Source of the DNA: Septoria linicola
Lineage: Eukaryota; Ascomycota; Dothideomycetes; Mycosphaerellales; Mycosphaerellaceae
Reading direction: 5' to 3'
DNA length: 64,000 nucleotides
Assembly: GCA_024114885.1 (NCBI GenBank)
Contig: CP099422.1
Location: 2,480,001-2,544,000, forward strand
In this document: positions 21,128 to 32,708 of the stretch, piece after piece
Position numbering within the stretch: the first letter of the stretch is position 1
Layout: each line of letters starts with the position of its first letter
Notes under the pieces: generated by a model
Told to the model about the DNA's origin: nothing
The model's input: only the letters and a program-made list of their open reading frames with translations
Databases searched by the model: none
Position numbers and translations under genes: made by a program

Positions 21128-24100
21128 ATGGCCAGCTCATCAGCATTGGGTGTCGGCGATGGCAGCCTGCCAGATGCAATGATGCTCGACACACCCGACT
21201 ACACAGACTCCGAGTCGAACCCCACGGGAACCGCCAACAGTGTCGCCGGCGATGCACCTAGAGACGGCCGTTCGAAGCGATGGGAGGGCAACTCACTGAG
21301 GAAGAGCATGCTCGGCAAGAAGCATGACCGACTTGGTGACAGCAAAGAAGACGACTCGATCAAGCGTTTCCGATATCTGCTTGGCTTGACTGATTTGTTC
21401 CGCCATTTCATTGACACGAATCCGAACCCCAAGATCCGCGAGATCATGCAGGAGATTGATCGCCAGGATCAAGAGGAGGCAGAGCGCGCGCAGGCTGGCA
21501 ACAAGCGCAAGGGAGGTGCTGGAGGCGACAGGCGGCGACGAACAGAGAAGGAAGAAGATGCCGACTTGCTGCGCCAGGGTAAGCAGGAGGGCAAAGTGGA
21601 ACATACTGTCTTCCGCGACAGCCCTCAGTATATCCAGGGTGGCGAGATGAGGGACTACCAGGTAGCAGGCCTGAACTGGTTGATCAGTCTACACGAGAAT
21701 GGTATCTCCGGTATTCTGGCAGACGAAATGGGATTGGGAAAGACGCTGCAGACCATTTCGTTCATTGGGTATCTCAGATTCCTCCAAGGAATCACTGGCC
21801 CGCATCTCGTGGCTGTTCCAAAATCCACTCTGGACAACTGGAAGCGTGAGTTCGCAAAGTGGATACCCGAGATCAATGTCCTTGTTCTACAAGGCGCAAA
21901 GGATGAGCGTCAAGAGCTGATTCAGGATCGCCTCGTGGACGAGAAGTTTGATGTCTGCATCACTTCATACGAGATGATCCTGCGTGAGAAGAGCCATCTG
22001 AAGAAGTTTGCTTGGGAGTACATCATCATCGACGAGGCCCATCGTATCAAGAACGAGGAGTCCTCGCTGGCCCAGATCATTCGTATTTTCAACTCGCGAA
22101 ATCGGCTCCTCATCACGGGAACACCACTTCAGAACAACCTGCACGAACTCTGGGCACTTCTGAACTTCTTGCTGCCGGATGTCTTCGGTGATGCCGAAGC
22201 ATTCGATTCCTGGTTCAACAACCAAGATGCCGATCAGGACACTGTTGTTCAGCAGCTGCATCGTGTGTTGCGCCCGTTCTTGTTGCGACGTGTCAAAGCC
22301 GACGTCGAGAAGAGCTTACTGCCGAAGAAAGAGGTCAACCTGTACGTGGGAATGAGTGAAATGCAGATCAAGTGGTACAAGAGTATTCTGGAGAAGGACA
22401 TTGACGCAGTGAACGGTGCTGCTGGCAAGAAGGAGAGCAAGACGCGTCTGCTCAATATTGTCATGCAACTTCGAAAGTGCTGCAACCACCCCTATCTGTT
22501 CGATGGCGCGGAGCCCGGTCCACCATACACCACGGATGAGCACCTTGTGGATAACGCTGCGAAGATGGTCATGCTGGATAAGCTGCTCAAGCGCATGCAG
22601 GCTCAAGGCAGTCGCGTGCTCATCTTCTCCCAGATGTCTCGTGTACTGGATATCCTCGAGGATTACTCTGTGATGCGTGGCTACAAGTACTGTCGTATTG
22701 ATGGCTCGACTGCCCACGAGGACCGTATTGCGGCGATCGACGACTACAACAAGGAGGGGTCGGAGAAGTTCCTCTTTCTGTTGACAACTCGTGCGGGTGG
22801 TCTGGGCATCAATTTAACGAGTGCAGATATCGTTGTGCTCTTCGACTCTGACTGGAATCCACAGGCTGATTTGCAAGCAATGGATCGCGCCCATCGTATT
22901 GGTCAAAAGAAACAGGTGCACGTCTTCCGCTTCATCACGGAGAACGCAATTGAGGAGAAGGTTCTCGAGCGCGCCGCGCAAAAGCTGCGTTTGGACCAAC
23001 TTGTCATTCAGCAAGGACGTGCCCAGCAGCAGGCTAAGCAGGCCGCATCGAAAGATGAGTTGCTCGGCATGATTCAGCACGGTGCTGAGACCATCTTTGA
23101 ATCGAAGGACGGCTACGGCGCTTTTGGCAAGGGCGGCGCGACTGATGATGACCTGGATGCAATCATGCGTCACGGCGAGGAGCGCACAAAGGAGATGGCA
23201 TCGAAGTATGAGAAGCTGGGCCTTGACGATCTGCAGAACTTCAACACCGAGGCTGGTGCCGCATACGAATGGAACGGCGAGAGCTTTATCAACAAGAAGA
23301 AAGAGATTGGCCTCAACTGGATCAACCCCTCGAAGCGTGAGCGCAAGGAGCAATCGTACTCGATGGATAAGTACTATCGGAATGCTTTGATGACTGGTGG
23401 ACCTCGACCAGATCCAAAACCTAAGGTTCCGCGAGCGCCCAAGCAACAGTCTTTGCACGACTATCAGTTCTTCTCCCCTCGGCTCGGTGACTTGCAGGAG
23501 AAGGAAACGGCCTGGTTTCGTAAGGAGAATGGAATCAAGGCACCTCTGGCGGACGGCGATGATGACAGTCTGGAGCAGCGCACACAGGATCAGGAGCTTG
23601 AGCAGAAGAACATTGACGATGCTGAGCCTCTCACTGAAGAAGAGACTGCGGAAAAAGATCAGCTCGCAGAAGATGGCTTTGGCGACTGGAACAAGCGTGA
23701 CTTCCAGCAATTCATCAACGGCAGTGCCAAGTACGGCCGCAACGACTATGAGGGTATTGCACTCGAGGTGGACTCCAAGAATCCGAAGGAGGTCAAGGAG
23801 TATGCCAAGATCTTCTGGAAGCGCTACAAGGAAATTCACAACTGGGAGAAGCACATTTCTGCAATCAAGGAGGGCGAACAACGTGCCGCGAGAGTCATTG
23901 AGCAGCGCGAGATGCTCAAGAGAAAGCTAGCGATGTACAGAGTTCCTCTTCAGCAACTGAAGCTGAACTACACTGTCAGCACAACCAACAAGAAGGTCTA
24001 CACCGAAGAGGAGGACCGCTTCTTGCTTGTGATGCTGAACAAGTACGGCATTGACACAGAGGGGCTCTATGAGAAGATCAGAGACGAGATCCGCGAGAGC

Positions 24101-24480
24101 CCGCTCTTCCGATTCGACTGGTTCTTCCTCTCCAGGACCCCACAAGAGATTGGTCGCAGATGCGCAACGCTCATCACGACTGTCACACGAGAGATGGAGG
24201 GTGGTAGTGGGAAGGAGAACAAGAGAGCCGTCGAGGAGGACGAAGACGAGGAAGATGAGGCGCCTGCAAAGAAGAAGGGCAGGACATCGACCGGAGGTGC
24301 AAAGGTATGTTCGCGATGAGCGCCTGTCATTCCATCGAAACATAAGCTAACGTACAACGACAGAACAAAGCCGTGAATGGCGTGAAGGGCACCCCGAACG
24401 GCACGTCTCGTGCTGGTAGCGTCGACACGACTGCGTCCGGCGGAGCCTCAAAAGGAAAGGGGAGGAGCAGGAAGAGGTAG
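21128..24480 (+). CDS. ISWI-family chromatin-remodelling ATPase
   Basis: Snf2-family motor that slides and spaces nucleosomes. Exon 1 is 21128-24304 and exon 2 24364-24480, with a 59-base GTATGT/CAG intron; 1097 residues. The Snf2 core has motif I DEMGLGKT (about residue 199), motif II DEAH (about 301), ITGTPLQNN and the RIGQ motif. The C-terminal half carries the HAND region, a SANT domain (WNKRDFQQFINGSAKYGRND, about 853) and a SLIDE domain. HAND-SANT-SLIDE separates ISWI from CHD and SWI/SNF motors. The last exon encodes a basic Gly/Ser/Lys-rich tail. Whether it corresponds to yeast Isw1 or Isw2 cannot be decided here, since filamentous fungi often have one ISWI. Confidence 0.95.
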
Positions 24481-25309
24481 ACACGGCAAGTGGGACGGAA
24501 CGACTGCATGCTTTTGATAAGGCTACACTAAGTGGGAGAGTGCGATTTGTTTTTGGCGTTCAATTGCGGCGATACTACGCCGCCCGGCGAGTTGGCTGGA
24601 ACCCAGCGGCATGGCAATATCGTCGAGGCTAACGAGTAATGTCCGAGAAGACAGGACAAAGAAATGCCTGCGTGGCTGGCGAGAATGTTCGATTAGACTC
24701 TTCTATCCTATCTTTCATGCTTAGATAGGTAGGACGACAAAGACTCCGTGTATCAGTATAATCTGCTTTGTTCGTGCTCTTTGTCGTTCCATGATGGTCC
24801 AGACTTGCGGCTGCATGGGAGTAGAGCTGGCCTGTGTGAGTCTGTGCATCGAGCATTCGGCGGTCTTGCTTCTTGCCTCATCTTGCGTCGCCTCTACGCC
24901 CAACTACATTTTGCACTGCACCAAAGGATTGCTGAGGGAAGGCGACACAAGAAGTGTTCCTTTATCGAGAAGCGAGGGAAGTGCATGTCTGTCTCTGTTA
25001 GCAAGTTTAGGCTGCTGTTGCGCCGAAGTGGGATTGGGAGGTGCTCGGTCATTTCTTTGTGCGACTTCGACAGATAGCCAGATGCATGCTGAGCACACGC
25101 ACAGCAGGAGCGAGAGTACGGGCAAAGCTCATAGATTGTTATGCGATATATGGGACAAGAGAAAAGGACGTGAGACACGAACAGACCTGCCAGAGGAGTA
25201 TTTTGTGTACTACGTATCAATGCTGTGAAAGGTGAAAAGACAGACGAACTCTAGAAAACTCCAAACTGCATCAAAGCAAGACTCACCCACCACGACCTGG
25301 CATCAGAGC
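24481..25309. other. convergent intergenic region
   Basis: 829 bases between two convergent 3' ends. Only non-homologous short frames; nothing supported. Confidence 0.5.
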
Positions 25310-26896
25310 CTAACCGAGCATGTCGCCGTGTGGTTTGTACTCGGGATCGTTGGCCCAGTCGATCCCGGGGTAACTGTCAAAGTCGATGTCGGTGAAGATG
25401 TAGTTTGGCAGGCCATTGTCGTTCTTTGAGCATCTGCCGGCACAGAAGAACACAATAAAGATGCCCCAGGCGGGATGCTTGTCGTCTTCGATTGCGTAGA
25501 GCTCAGTGGCTGAGCTCTCAGGCTTGATGGTCTCGAAGTGTTGATCTGCAATGGCTCCATGAGAGCCACATGTCAAGCAACGAGGAATTTTGCGCGCGAA
25601 AAGAGCTGCCATTGCTTGGGGATCGCGCCAGATGCGAGCGCCTTGAAGCATGGCCTTTTTGATCTCCCCCATGCGTAGGTTGGTCACGACTCCAGTGTTC
25701 ATGATTGCGTACTCGTTCATGGTGATGACATTGTTGTACAGTTCCGCCCTGTACCTAGAACGTGATGAAGCGATCTTCGCAAAGATCAGCTTTTCACCCT
25801 CCTTCATGTCTTCGAGCTCTTGTCTCGCTTCAGCTCGCTTGTGCCAACCGATACTGTGTTTCCTCCCACTCATTGTCGTGTTCGGAAGGGACTTTGACTG
25901 GGAAGACTGTGAGAGTCTATACGCACGGCCAGTTGCGACCAAGCCATTCGCCAGCGCGACACCCCTAGCAACCTGACCTGTCGACAGAGGCACGGCGTTG
26001 ACGCTGCTGAGCTCAGCGCGTAGGTTTGAAGACTGCTGGAATATATCCCTTTCCGCGATTTCGAGCAGACGCCACTTCTTTGCAACTTCTTGATCGTGTA
26101 TTGCTTGTTCTGCCAGCGTGCGGCCCTTGCGCTCATTTTTGTCATACTCATCGATTTCCTGTTCAAGCTCCCAACGCGCCTGTTGTGTTACATTCCTGAC
26201 ATAGTGAGGACCAATGTGAAATTTTGATCGATCCTTCGTTTTAGCATAAAAGCGCTCTTCAAACTCTCCTTTCATGTCCTCGGTCGGGGTCTTCAGCGCC
26301 TTGTTAGACTTCAGCGGACAGTCGTTTCGATCGTGCCCAGGTGCAAAGCACTTCCTACATGTCTTGCCAGCAGGGTTGAGGCACACATCGTGGCTGTGCC
26401 CCTTCTCTTTGCACCTAATGCATCTGATTTTCGAGATTTGGTGTCTGGAAAAGCTCAGCTCGGACTCGCAATTCTCGGTCCTGTGGTCGATCTCATTGCA
26501 CAACTTGCAATAAGGTGCGGCAGTACTGGAAGTGTTGACGAAAATGTCGTCGGTCTTCTTTGATCTACAGTTTTCGCTCTTGTGCCCGTCCTTGCCACAA
26601 TTGTCACACTTGACTTGCTGCTGGGTTGAGTTGCCGTTCTGCCTGTTAGGACAATCTTTCGTGTCGTGCTGCCAGTATGTTGGACAGTTCTGAACAGTAC
26701 ATTTCTTCGCCGATTTCGCAGGACAAATTTTGAAACTGTGTGCTGAATTACTACATTGACCAGGTCTGCACGGTCCCGTGTACGGCTGTCCCTTCTTGGT
26801 GGTCGTCCTCTGATCTCCTGGTTGCCAATTGTGAGGCTCCTGCCGCCCTTGGTCTTGACCGCCTTGGGAGCCTCGATTGTTGTTGTTGTTCGGCAT
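25310..26896 (-). CDS. orphan protein with multiple CCHC zinc knuckles
   Basis: Intronless, 528 residues; I do not recognise a characterised homologue. The N-terminus is Asn/Gln/Gly-rich (MPNNNNNRGSQGGQDQG). The first 210 residues hold four canonical C-x2-C-x4-H-x4-C knuckles: CDNCGKDGHKSENC, CKLCNEIDHRTENC, CIRCKEKGHSHDVC and CRKCFAPGHDRNDC. Two variant Cys/His clusters precede them (CRPGQCSNSAHSFKIC and CTVQNCPTYWQHDTKDC). A charged helical middle follows, then a C-terminal part with CLTCGSHG and an acidic end. Knuckle arrays bind single-stranded nucleic acid in CNBP/Gis2, Air1/2 and retroelement Gag. No protease, reverse transcriptase or integrase lies nearby, so a cellular RNA-binding role or a domesticated Gag are both possible. 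Confidence 0.7.
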   Translation of the reverse strand: MPNNNNNRGSQGGQDQGRQEPHNWQPGDQRTTTKKGQPYTGPCRPGQCSNSAHSFKICPAKSAKKCTVQNCPTYWQHDTKDCPNRQNGNSTQQQVKCDNCGKDGHKSENCRSKKTDDIFVNTSSTAAPYCKLCNEIDHRTENCESELSFSRHQISKIRCIRCKEKGHSHDVCLNPAGKTCRKCFAPGHDRNDCPLKSNKALKTPTEDMKGEFEERFYAKTKDRSKFHIGPHYVRNVTQQARWELEQEIDEYDKNERKGRTLAEQAIHDQEVAKKWRLLEIAERDIFQQSSNLRAELSSVNAVPLSTGQVARGVALANGLVATGRAYRLSQSSQSKSLPNTTMSGRKHSIGWHKRAEARQELEDMKEGEKLIFAKIASSRSRYRAELYNNVITMNEYAIMNTGVVTNLRMGEIKKAMLQGARIWRDPQAMAALFARKIPRCLTCGSHGAIADQHFETIKPESSATELYAIEDDKHPAWGIFIVFFCAGRCSKNDNGLPNYIFTDIDFDSYPGIDWANDPEYKPHGDMLG

Positions 26897-27753
26897 TTCG
26901 TTTTACGGTGGTCTTCTTCAACAAAGTAGTTATGCTAATGACTGTGAGATGCACGCAATGTCTGGCAGTAGACACCAAAGATGAAGCTAAGCAAAAGAGG
27001 CTTGTGGAACTGACTACGGCTTGTTGTCGAGGTCATCGTACATGGTCAGTCTTAAGAGGATATACGCAAGCGGCGAACTTGATGAAAGAAAGTCTTTGAC
27101 CACATTGTAGCGGTAAGTGATCAAAGAATACCTACACACATCAGCTGCATGGTAATTTCCGATGGACTATTTCTCGTTCTTTGTTAGACAATTCTACTCT
27201 GAGCTTGCCTAGAACAACGCAGCGTGAGATACCGAGAATCACGGCGGCGGTCCTATCTTCATCGTTATTGGCGACTGTGAGGGTTTGTACAAGTCATGGT
27301 GGGACTGCCACAATCGCCTCTGGCTATCTTGGATGGGTATCTGAAAGTTGGTTGCTTTCAATGCCGACCACTCAGCGTGTTCCCGTGAGGTGATACAATC
27401 GCGAGCACCTCGTGGTCTCATTCGTGAAGCATGATCTATTATGCAGCTAGATGACGGGTCTTCGGCATGTTGGTCTAAACTTCCAGCCTGGGATCTCCTT
27501 AATGGTGTGGCGCGGGTGCTCTTCGCTCTAGCGCTGTATCCAGCTGATCAGAATGGGAAGCCCAAGGCCAGCAAGCACGAAGAAGTGATATTTCGTTGTT
27601 TTTAGGAACATATCTGCGTAAGAAAGAGAAGCTCGAGATGCCGGCTGGAAGTCGGAGCTCGGGAGTGAGCTGCATGACTAGCGCGTCTCGAAGCCCCACT
27701 ATTATTTCTGCCTCGATGGGAATTTTGGCAGGTACGATCCCAGCAATCTTGCA
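26897..27753. other. divergent intergenic region
   Basis: 857 bases between the zinc-knuckle gene and HAS1. An acceptor-like site TTTTGGCAG ends at 27731, just before the HAS1 start and in an open frame with it, so a 5' HAS1 exon could lie here. I could not find an in-phase donor. Confidence 0.45.
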
Positions 27754-29939
27754 ATGTCTGATTTGTTCTCGTGGACGCCGAACTCCAAGGACAACGACTA
27801 CATCCGCGATTCAACTAGACGTAAACGCAAATTCAGCAGCGGCAAATCCGGGAACCCAGCATTGATGTCGGGCGGTTTGCCATCACCAGCCATGGAGCAC
27901 GACGATCCGATCGAGAATGGCGCAAAGGCGGCGAAGAAGGCCAAGAAGGAGCACAAGAAGCGGAAGCATGAGAGTGAGGATTCCATCGTGAATGGCGATG
28001 CTGTCAAGGAGAAGAAGCTCAAGCGAGCGCCGCCAACAGAAGCAGAGGACGACGACGAATCGGCACCGGAAGAACAACCGAGCAAGAAAAAGTCCAAGAA
28101 GGAGCGCAAAGAGGAGAAGCGACGACTAAAGGAGCAGGCAATGTCTGAAGAGGCAACTACTGTTGAGGCGCGAAAAGAGGAAATTGGCGCCGAAGAGCAG
28201 GTCAACCAAGAGCTGAAGGGAGCTGCTGCAGAGTCCGCTGTTGCCGATGTAGAGAAGGAAGACGATTTCGCCGAGTTCGAGTCCGACGATGAAGAGACGC
28301 CTCAAACGAATGGCGATGGTGTGCATTCGGAAGTGGAAGACGAGCAGGAAGAAGAGGATGCGCCAAAGGTGAATGGAAATGCTGGTGAAGCCGCAGACCT
28401 GCCCACTGGAGTGGAAGTGTCGCTACCCAATACTTCCGAGGAACCTCAGAAATTCACCGACATCCAACTGTCTGAGAAGACGATGCGCGCAATCACAGAC
28501 ATGAAGTTCGAGAACATGACGGAGATTCAGCGAAGATCGATAGGCCCATTGCTCGCTGGCAAGGATGTGCTAGGTGCAGCGAAGACTGGCTCTGGCAAAA
28601 CATTAGCCTTCTTGATTCCATGCGTGGAACTGCTGCATTCGCTGCGCTTCAAGCCGCGCAACGGAACTGGTGTGATCGTGGTCTCGCCAACCAGAGAGCT
28701 AGCTCTGCAAATCTTTGGAGTGGCCAGAGAGCTCATGGAGCATCACTCACAAACGTTCGGTATCGTTATTGGAGGCGCGAACCGAAGAGCAGAGGCCGAA
28801 AAGCTGGCCAAGGGTGTAAATCTCCTCATCGCGACACCTGGACGTCTGTTGGACCACCTGCAAAACACCCAAGGCTTCGTGTTCAAGAATGTGAAAGCTC
28901 TCGTCATTGACGAAGCAGACCGAATTCTGGAAGTCGGATTCGAGGATGAAATGCGCCAGATCGTCAAGATCTTGCCCAAGGATGACCGCCAGACGATGCT
29001 TTTCTCAGCCACCCAGACGACAAAGGTCGCCGATCTTGCGCGAGTGTCGCTGCGAGAACGTCCGCTCTACATCAATGTGGACGACAAGCAAGAGCACAGC
29101 ACAGTGGCCGGGCTGGAACAGGGCTACGTGATTTGCGATTCTGACATGCGTTTCCGGCTACTCTTCACCTTCCTGAAGCGCCACCCACAGAAGAAGATCA
29201 TTGTGTTTTTCAGCAGTTGCAACTGCGTGAAGTACTACTCCGAGCTGCTGAACTACATCGATCTTCCCGTCCTCGATCTTCACGGAAAGCAGAAGCAGCA
29301 AAAGCGCACAAACACATTCTTCGAGTTCTGCAATGCGAAGTCTGGTACTCTCATCTGCACAGATGTGGCAGCTCGAGGTCTCGATATTCCTGCTGTAGAT
29401 TGGATCGTGCAATTTGACCCTCCTGATGACCCGCGAGACTACATTCACCGTGTTGGACGAACAGCAAGAGGCGCAAATGCAAAGGGAAAGAGTTTGATGT
29501 TCTTGCAGCCAAGCGAAGTCGGGTTCCTGTCGCATCTCAAAGAGGCCAAAGTTCCTCTTGTTGAGTTTGAGATCCCCGCGAAGAAAATCCTTGACATTCA
29601 GTCGCAACTAGAAATGCTCATCGGGAAGAATTACTATCTGAATAAGGTAAGCTTGTCTGTGGTGCCTTTATGATCCTTCGCTAACACCTCTCGCAGTCTG
29701 CCAAAGACGGCTACCGATCTTACCTCCAGGCTTACGCGTCCCACTCCCTCCGCACAGTCTTCGATATCCACAAGCTTGACCTCAAGAAGGTTGCTAAAGG
29801 TTTTGGGTTCAATGTACCGCCAAAGGTCGACATTAACCTCGGTGCGAGTATGAAGAAGCCAGACCAGGCGAGGCGAAACTACGGAAGCCAGCCTGGGCAG
29901 AAGAGGAAATTTCAAGGCGGCAAGCCGATGAGGCGATAG
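27754..29939 (+). CDS. HAS1: HAS1-type DEAD-box RNA helicase for ribosome assembly
   Basis: ATP-dependent RNA helicase of the nucleolus needed for 18S rRNA maturation and 60S assembly. Exon 1 is 27754-29646 and exon 2 29697-29939, a 50-base intron with CTAAC; 711 residues. Motifs in order: Q-motif region, AAKTGSGKT (about 275), PTRELALQ, ATPGRLLDHLQNT, DEAD (about 386), SAT, ARGLDIPAVDW and HRVGRTARG. Exon 2 supplies the Has1-typical C-terminus (KDGYRSYLQAYASHSLRTVF, then KVAKGFGFNVPP). The first 230 residues are an unusually long Lys/Glu-rich extension with KKAKKEHKKRK-type runs. The true start is less certain than the core; an upstream exon or a later Met are possible. Confidence 0.92.
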
Positions 29940-30455
29940 AAGCTTGATGGAACGCGTTACCTTGTATAAAAGTTGCTCGGGCTGATTTTGAGCGGGAACT
30001 GTGCATAGCAAGGCGTTCTCATGGGTGTACGGCTGAATGTTCCCGGGACCACTTCATTAATGTGGTCAGTTGTGCAAGAGACCATATCGGCGGGATGTAG
30101 AGATCAAGTATGAAGACACTTCATCAGCGCACTGGACCTCCCGGGACTAGTATCGCGACAAGCGCAGATTATGGTTTCCAGGCCAAAGATACCTAAATGT
30201 TGGACTCCAGCATCGCGAGCACATAGGTTGTGTCAAATGTGTTCGATCGACTATGGCAGTCAAATGCTTGCGACTTGACAAGCAAGTGAGACTGCAGTCT
30301 GGCTGAGCTCGCTCTGCGGCTATGTCAGACACAGCACGCATGTCTCACATCGACATATCTGCAGGAGAGATAGCAAACGGGGCACGCTCGACTTCAAGTT
30401 GGGATGCAGTCCACGTCTGTTTCCTGTTCAAGCATTCCAGCTCCAGTACACAATC
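29940..30455. other. intergenic
   Basis: HAS1 3' flank and promoter of the next gene. Nothing else seen. Confidence 0.5.
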
Positions 30456-31685
30456 ATGGCCGCGTTTTACGCCACTTTCATAGTTATGTTTTCGGCCGCC
30501 CTGAGCTTCACTTACAAGATCCTTGCCAGTCTCGGCCTCAGAAAGACTCATCTCGTCACGATCACAGCAATCCAAGCTTTCGCGCTCGAGGCCTTGCAGT
30601 GGACTCTCCTCATCGGCTTTGCTCTGAGCTGGAACATCCTGCTTCAATCACCAGTCCAGCTCTACAGCTACAAAGTCCTCGACGTAGGACTCCACATCTC
30701 GACATGGCTGGCATCCGTAGGAATACTCACGATCTACGCACTTGCAATCTTCGCGATCGATATCATCGATAATCTGGTCCAGCTGAAAACATGGCGACAT
30801 CCTGTCCAGACCCAGACTTTCCTTCTTACGCGAAGCATTCTCTTCCCTGCGACTATCAAGAGGACCTCGTATTCGGCAGAATCAACACCTGCAGTTCCGT
30901 CTCACGAAAAAGCTCGCGGACGAAGCAGAACGAGAAAAGTCATTGTTTCTTCTAGGCCGCCAATTGATCGAACTTGTAGCGAGCCTGCTACGCCAACAAG
31001 AACGCGTGAGATGGGAGTAAACTTTCCCTCCGAGACTCGCAATGCGCTTGTGGGGACTGGATCAATCAAGGAGACCTATGGGTCAAGTCGCTATAAGCCG
31101 AGGATTTTCAGCACGCCTACTGCTTTACACAAGACTGAGGAACGGCCTGCGATGGTATCAAGTTCCAACAGTACGAGTGGAAGCATGTCTACGCCAGCGT
31201 CTATTGTCGATACTGCCACTTCATCTGGTTTCCCAGGATTGCACCAAGACAGCGATGCTACTCCATCACCAGAGCTCTTTTCACATGGGGATACCCTGCA
31301 CAAGACGACTCCAACATTGGCAGTCAAGATCGAACAACGCACCCCTTCAGTTGAGCAGCAGTCAACATCTGCATCTCCACCTCACATGCCAAGAACACCA
31401 TGGAAGCAGCCGCCCACCAACTGTACGCCCTTCACACCCACCTCCCCTCAATCTCCCTTCCCGCTGAACCTCAAAATCCCACCTCCAGCTTTCGCAGCCA
31501 GCACGGTGAACTATTCGCTCAAAATGCGGCCTCAGCCTCGTGTGCGTACGATGTCAGCTCAGATGGTCAGGAAGAATGGAGTGGGGATCAAAGGTGTGCG
31601 GCCGAGTAGTGCGTTGAGCGGTGGAAGTATGGGTCGGGGGAGTGCGTCTTCTGTGAGAGAGGCTAGGAAGATGTTTGAGGAGTAG
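30456..31685 (+). CDS. unknown protein: N-terminal membrane helices, disordered tail
   Basis: Single exon, 409 residues, start MAAFYATFIVMFSAAL; the frame opens upstream only at a TTG. Residues 1-115 hold three or four hydrophobic segments (FYATFIVMFSAALSFTYKIL, FALEALQWTLLIGFALSWNI, and THWLASVGILTIYALAIFAI-like sequence). They end near DIIDNLVQLKTWRHPVQTQ. The remaining 290 residues are Ser/Thr/Pro-rich and probably disordered, with basic patches (RGRSRTRKV) and S/T-P sites. I recognise no family. The layout suggests a small membrane anchor with a long cytosolic regulatory tail, but that is inference. Confidence 0.65.
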   Translation: MAAFYATFIVMFSAALSFTYKILASLGLRKTHLVTITAIQAFALEALQWTLLIGFALSWNILLQSPVQLYSYKVLDVGLHISTWLASVGILTIYALAIFAIDIIDNLVQLKTWRHPVQTQTFLLTRSILFPATIKRTSYSAESTPAVPSHEKARGRSRTRKVIVSSRPPIDRTCSEPATPTRTREMGVNFPSETRNALVGTGSIKETYGSSRYKPRIFSTPTALHKTEERPAMVSSSNSTSGSMSTPASIVDTATSSGFPGLHQDSDATPSPELFSHGDTLHKTTPTLAVKIEQRTPSVEQQSTSASPPHMPRTPWKQPPTNCTPFTPTSPQSPFPLNLKIPPPAFAASTVNYSLKMRPQPRVRTMSAQMVRKNGVGIKGVRPSSALSGGSMGRGSASSVREARKMFEE

Positions 31686-32647
31686 AGTACAAGAGAAGGG
31701 GAGAGGGAAGGCAGGCGACGTGAATCATTATATGTGCTTTCTTTTTCATCGTTGAGTGACACTGGACTGTGTGCTCCTGGGTTCAAAGGATAGCAAGTCC
31801 CAAGTTAGAGAGGAGAGATTAGTTCAGCAAAAATGACAATGAAGTCGGAATTCTCGTCGTATTCTGGGACCTCAGAGAGCGTAGAACGTGTCAAAAGAAT
31901 CGCATAGTGCCGGCATGATACGATACGACACGACACGACAACTATGTACATCCAGGCAGTTCCGGGGATATTGTGTACAATGAGATAGTACTCTTTATGC
32001 GCTAATCTTCAGCATTGCCACGATTGTCATTCAATTTGCGATCGACTGTAGGTATATGCATGCGTTGATAACATGTCTTCGTGAGTGGAGAAGCTGCCAT
32101 CGGTAAGGCAATGTGCTGTTGTCAGCGTGACGCTCGAACTTCGCATATGCAGTTCAACTCGACAACGCAGTTCTGTTACCTGAATACGATGACATGTGTC
32201 GATCTGCGTCCACATTGTCTTACTTTAGAGTCATGCTAGATAGCTTGATCAACGGACACTGTTCGAGAATGCATGCCTAGAATAGTGATTCTTGCGAGGC
32301 CGCTTCACCTGTCTACTCCAGTGGGGCTTGGATTGAACATCAATGCTACATACTGCCAACGACTGTCTCCAGTGATGTTGATCAATCGTCATATGTCTGC
32401 TGTAGGACTAGACTTTCTTGTCCTGTTGATTGTGTCACATGTCGCGTCAGAAGGTATGTCCTGACAATTTATCACTTGTCGATGGTAAGTCAGCACCTAG
32501 AGCGACACGACGACAGCAATGTCAAGTCGCCGATTCTGAACATAATGTTAGGAAAGCCACTATTGTAGTGTGTGTAGTCTGCGTGTAGGATCGTAGCTGC
32601 ATGCGGTCGAAAAAAATCAATTTGGTCGAAATTCATTCCCACATCGA
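31686..32647. other. gene-poor stretch
   Basis: No supported gene. It contains a short degenerate microsatellite of GATAC/CGACA units near 31917-31941. The sequence is AT-richer than the neighbouring genes. Confidence 0.5.
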
Positions 32648-32683
32648 CACCACCTCCACCATCACCACCATCACCACCACAAC
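32648..32683 (+). repeat. CAC/CAT trinucleotide microsatellite
   Basis: About twelve imperfect CAC/CAT triplets, directly downstream (on the minus strand) of the tRNA-like unit. Confidence 0.7.
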
Positions 32684-32686
32684 AGC

Positions 32687-32690
32687 AAAA
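32687..32690 (-). terminator. possible Pol III terminator (T4)
   Basis: On the minus strand a run of four T begins 19 bases after the proposed tRNA-like 3' end. T4 is a minimal but workable Pol III stop. Confidence 0.35.
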
Positions 32691-32708
32691 GAGTGAGCTT
32701 GTATCTCC

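Noticed and set aside
22814..23881. 355-codon open frame on the minus strand
   Set aside because: It lies entirely antisense to the ISWI ATPase core and has Leu/Val-rich mirror composition; it is a shadow of the real gene.
25310..26896. Active LTR retrotransposon Gag-Pol
   Set aside because: Zinc knuckles are present, but no protease, reverse transcriptase, integrase, LTRs or target duplications flank the gene.
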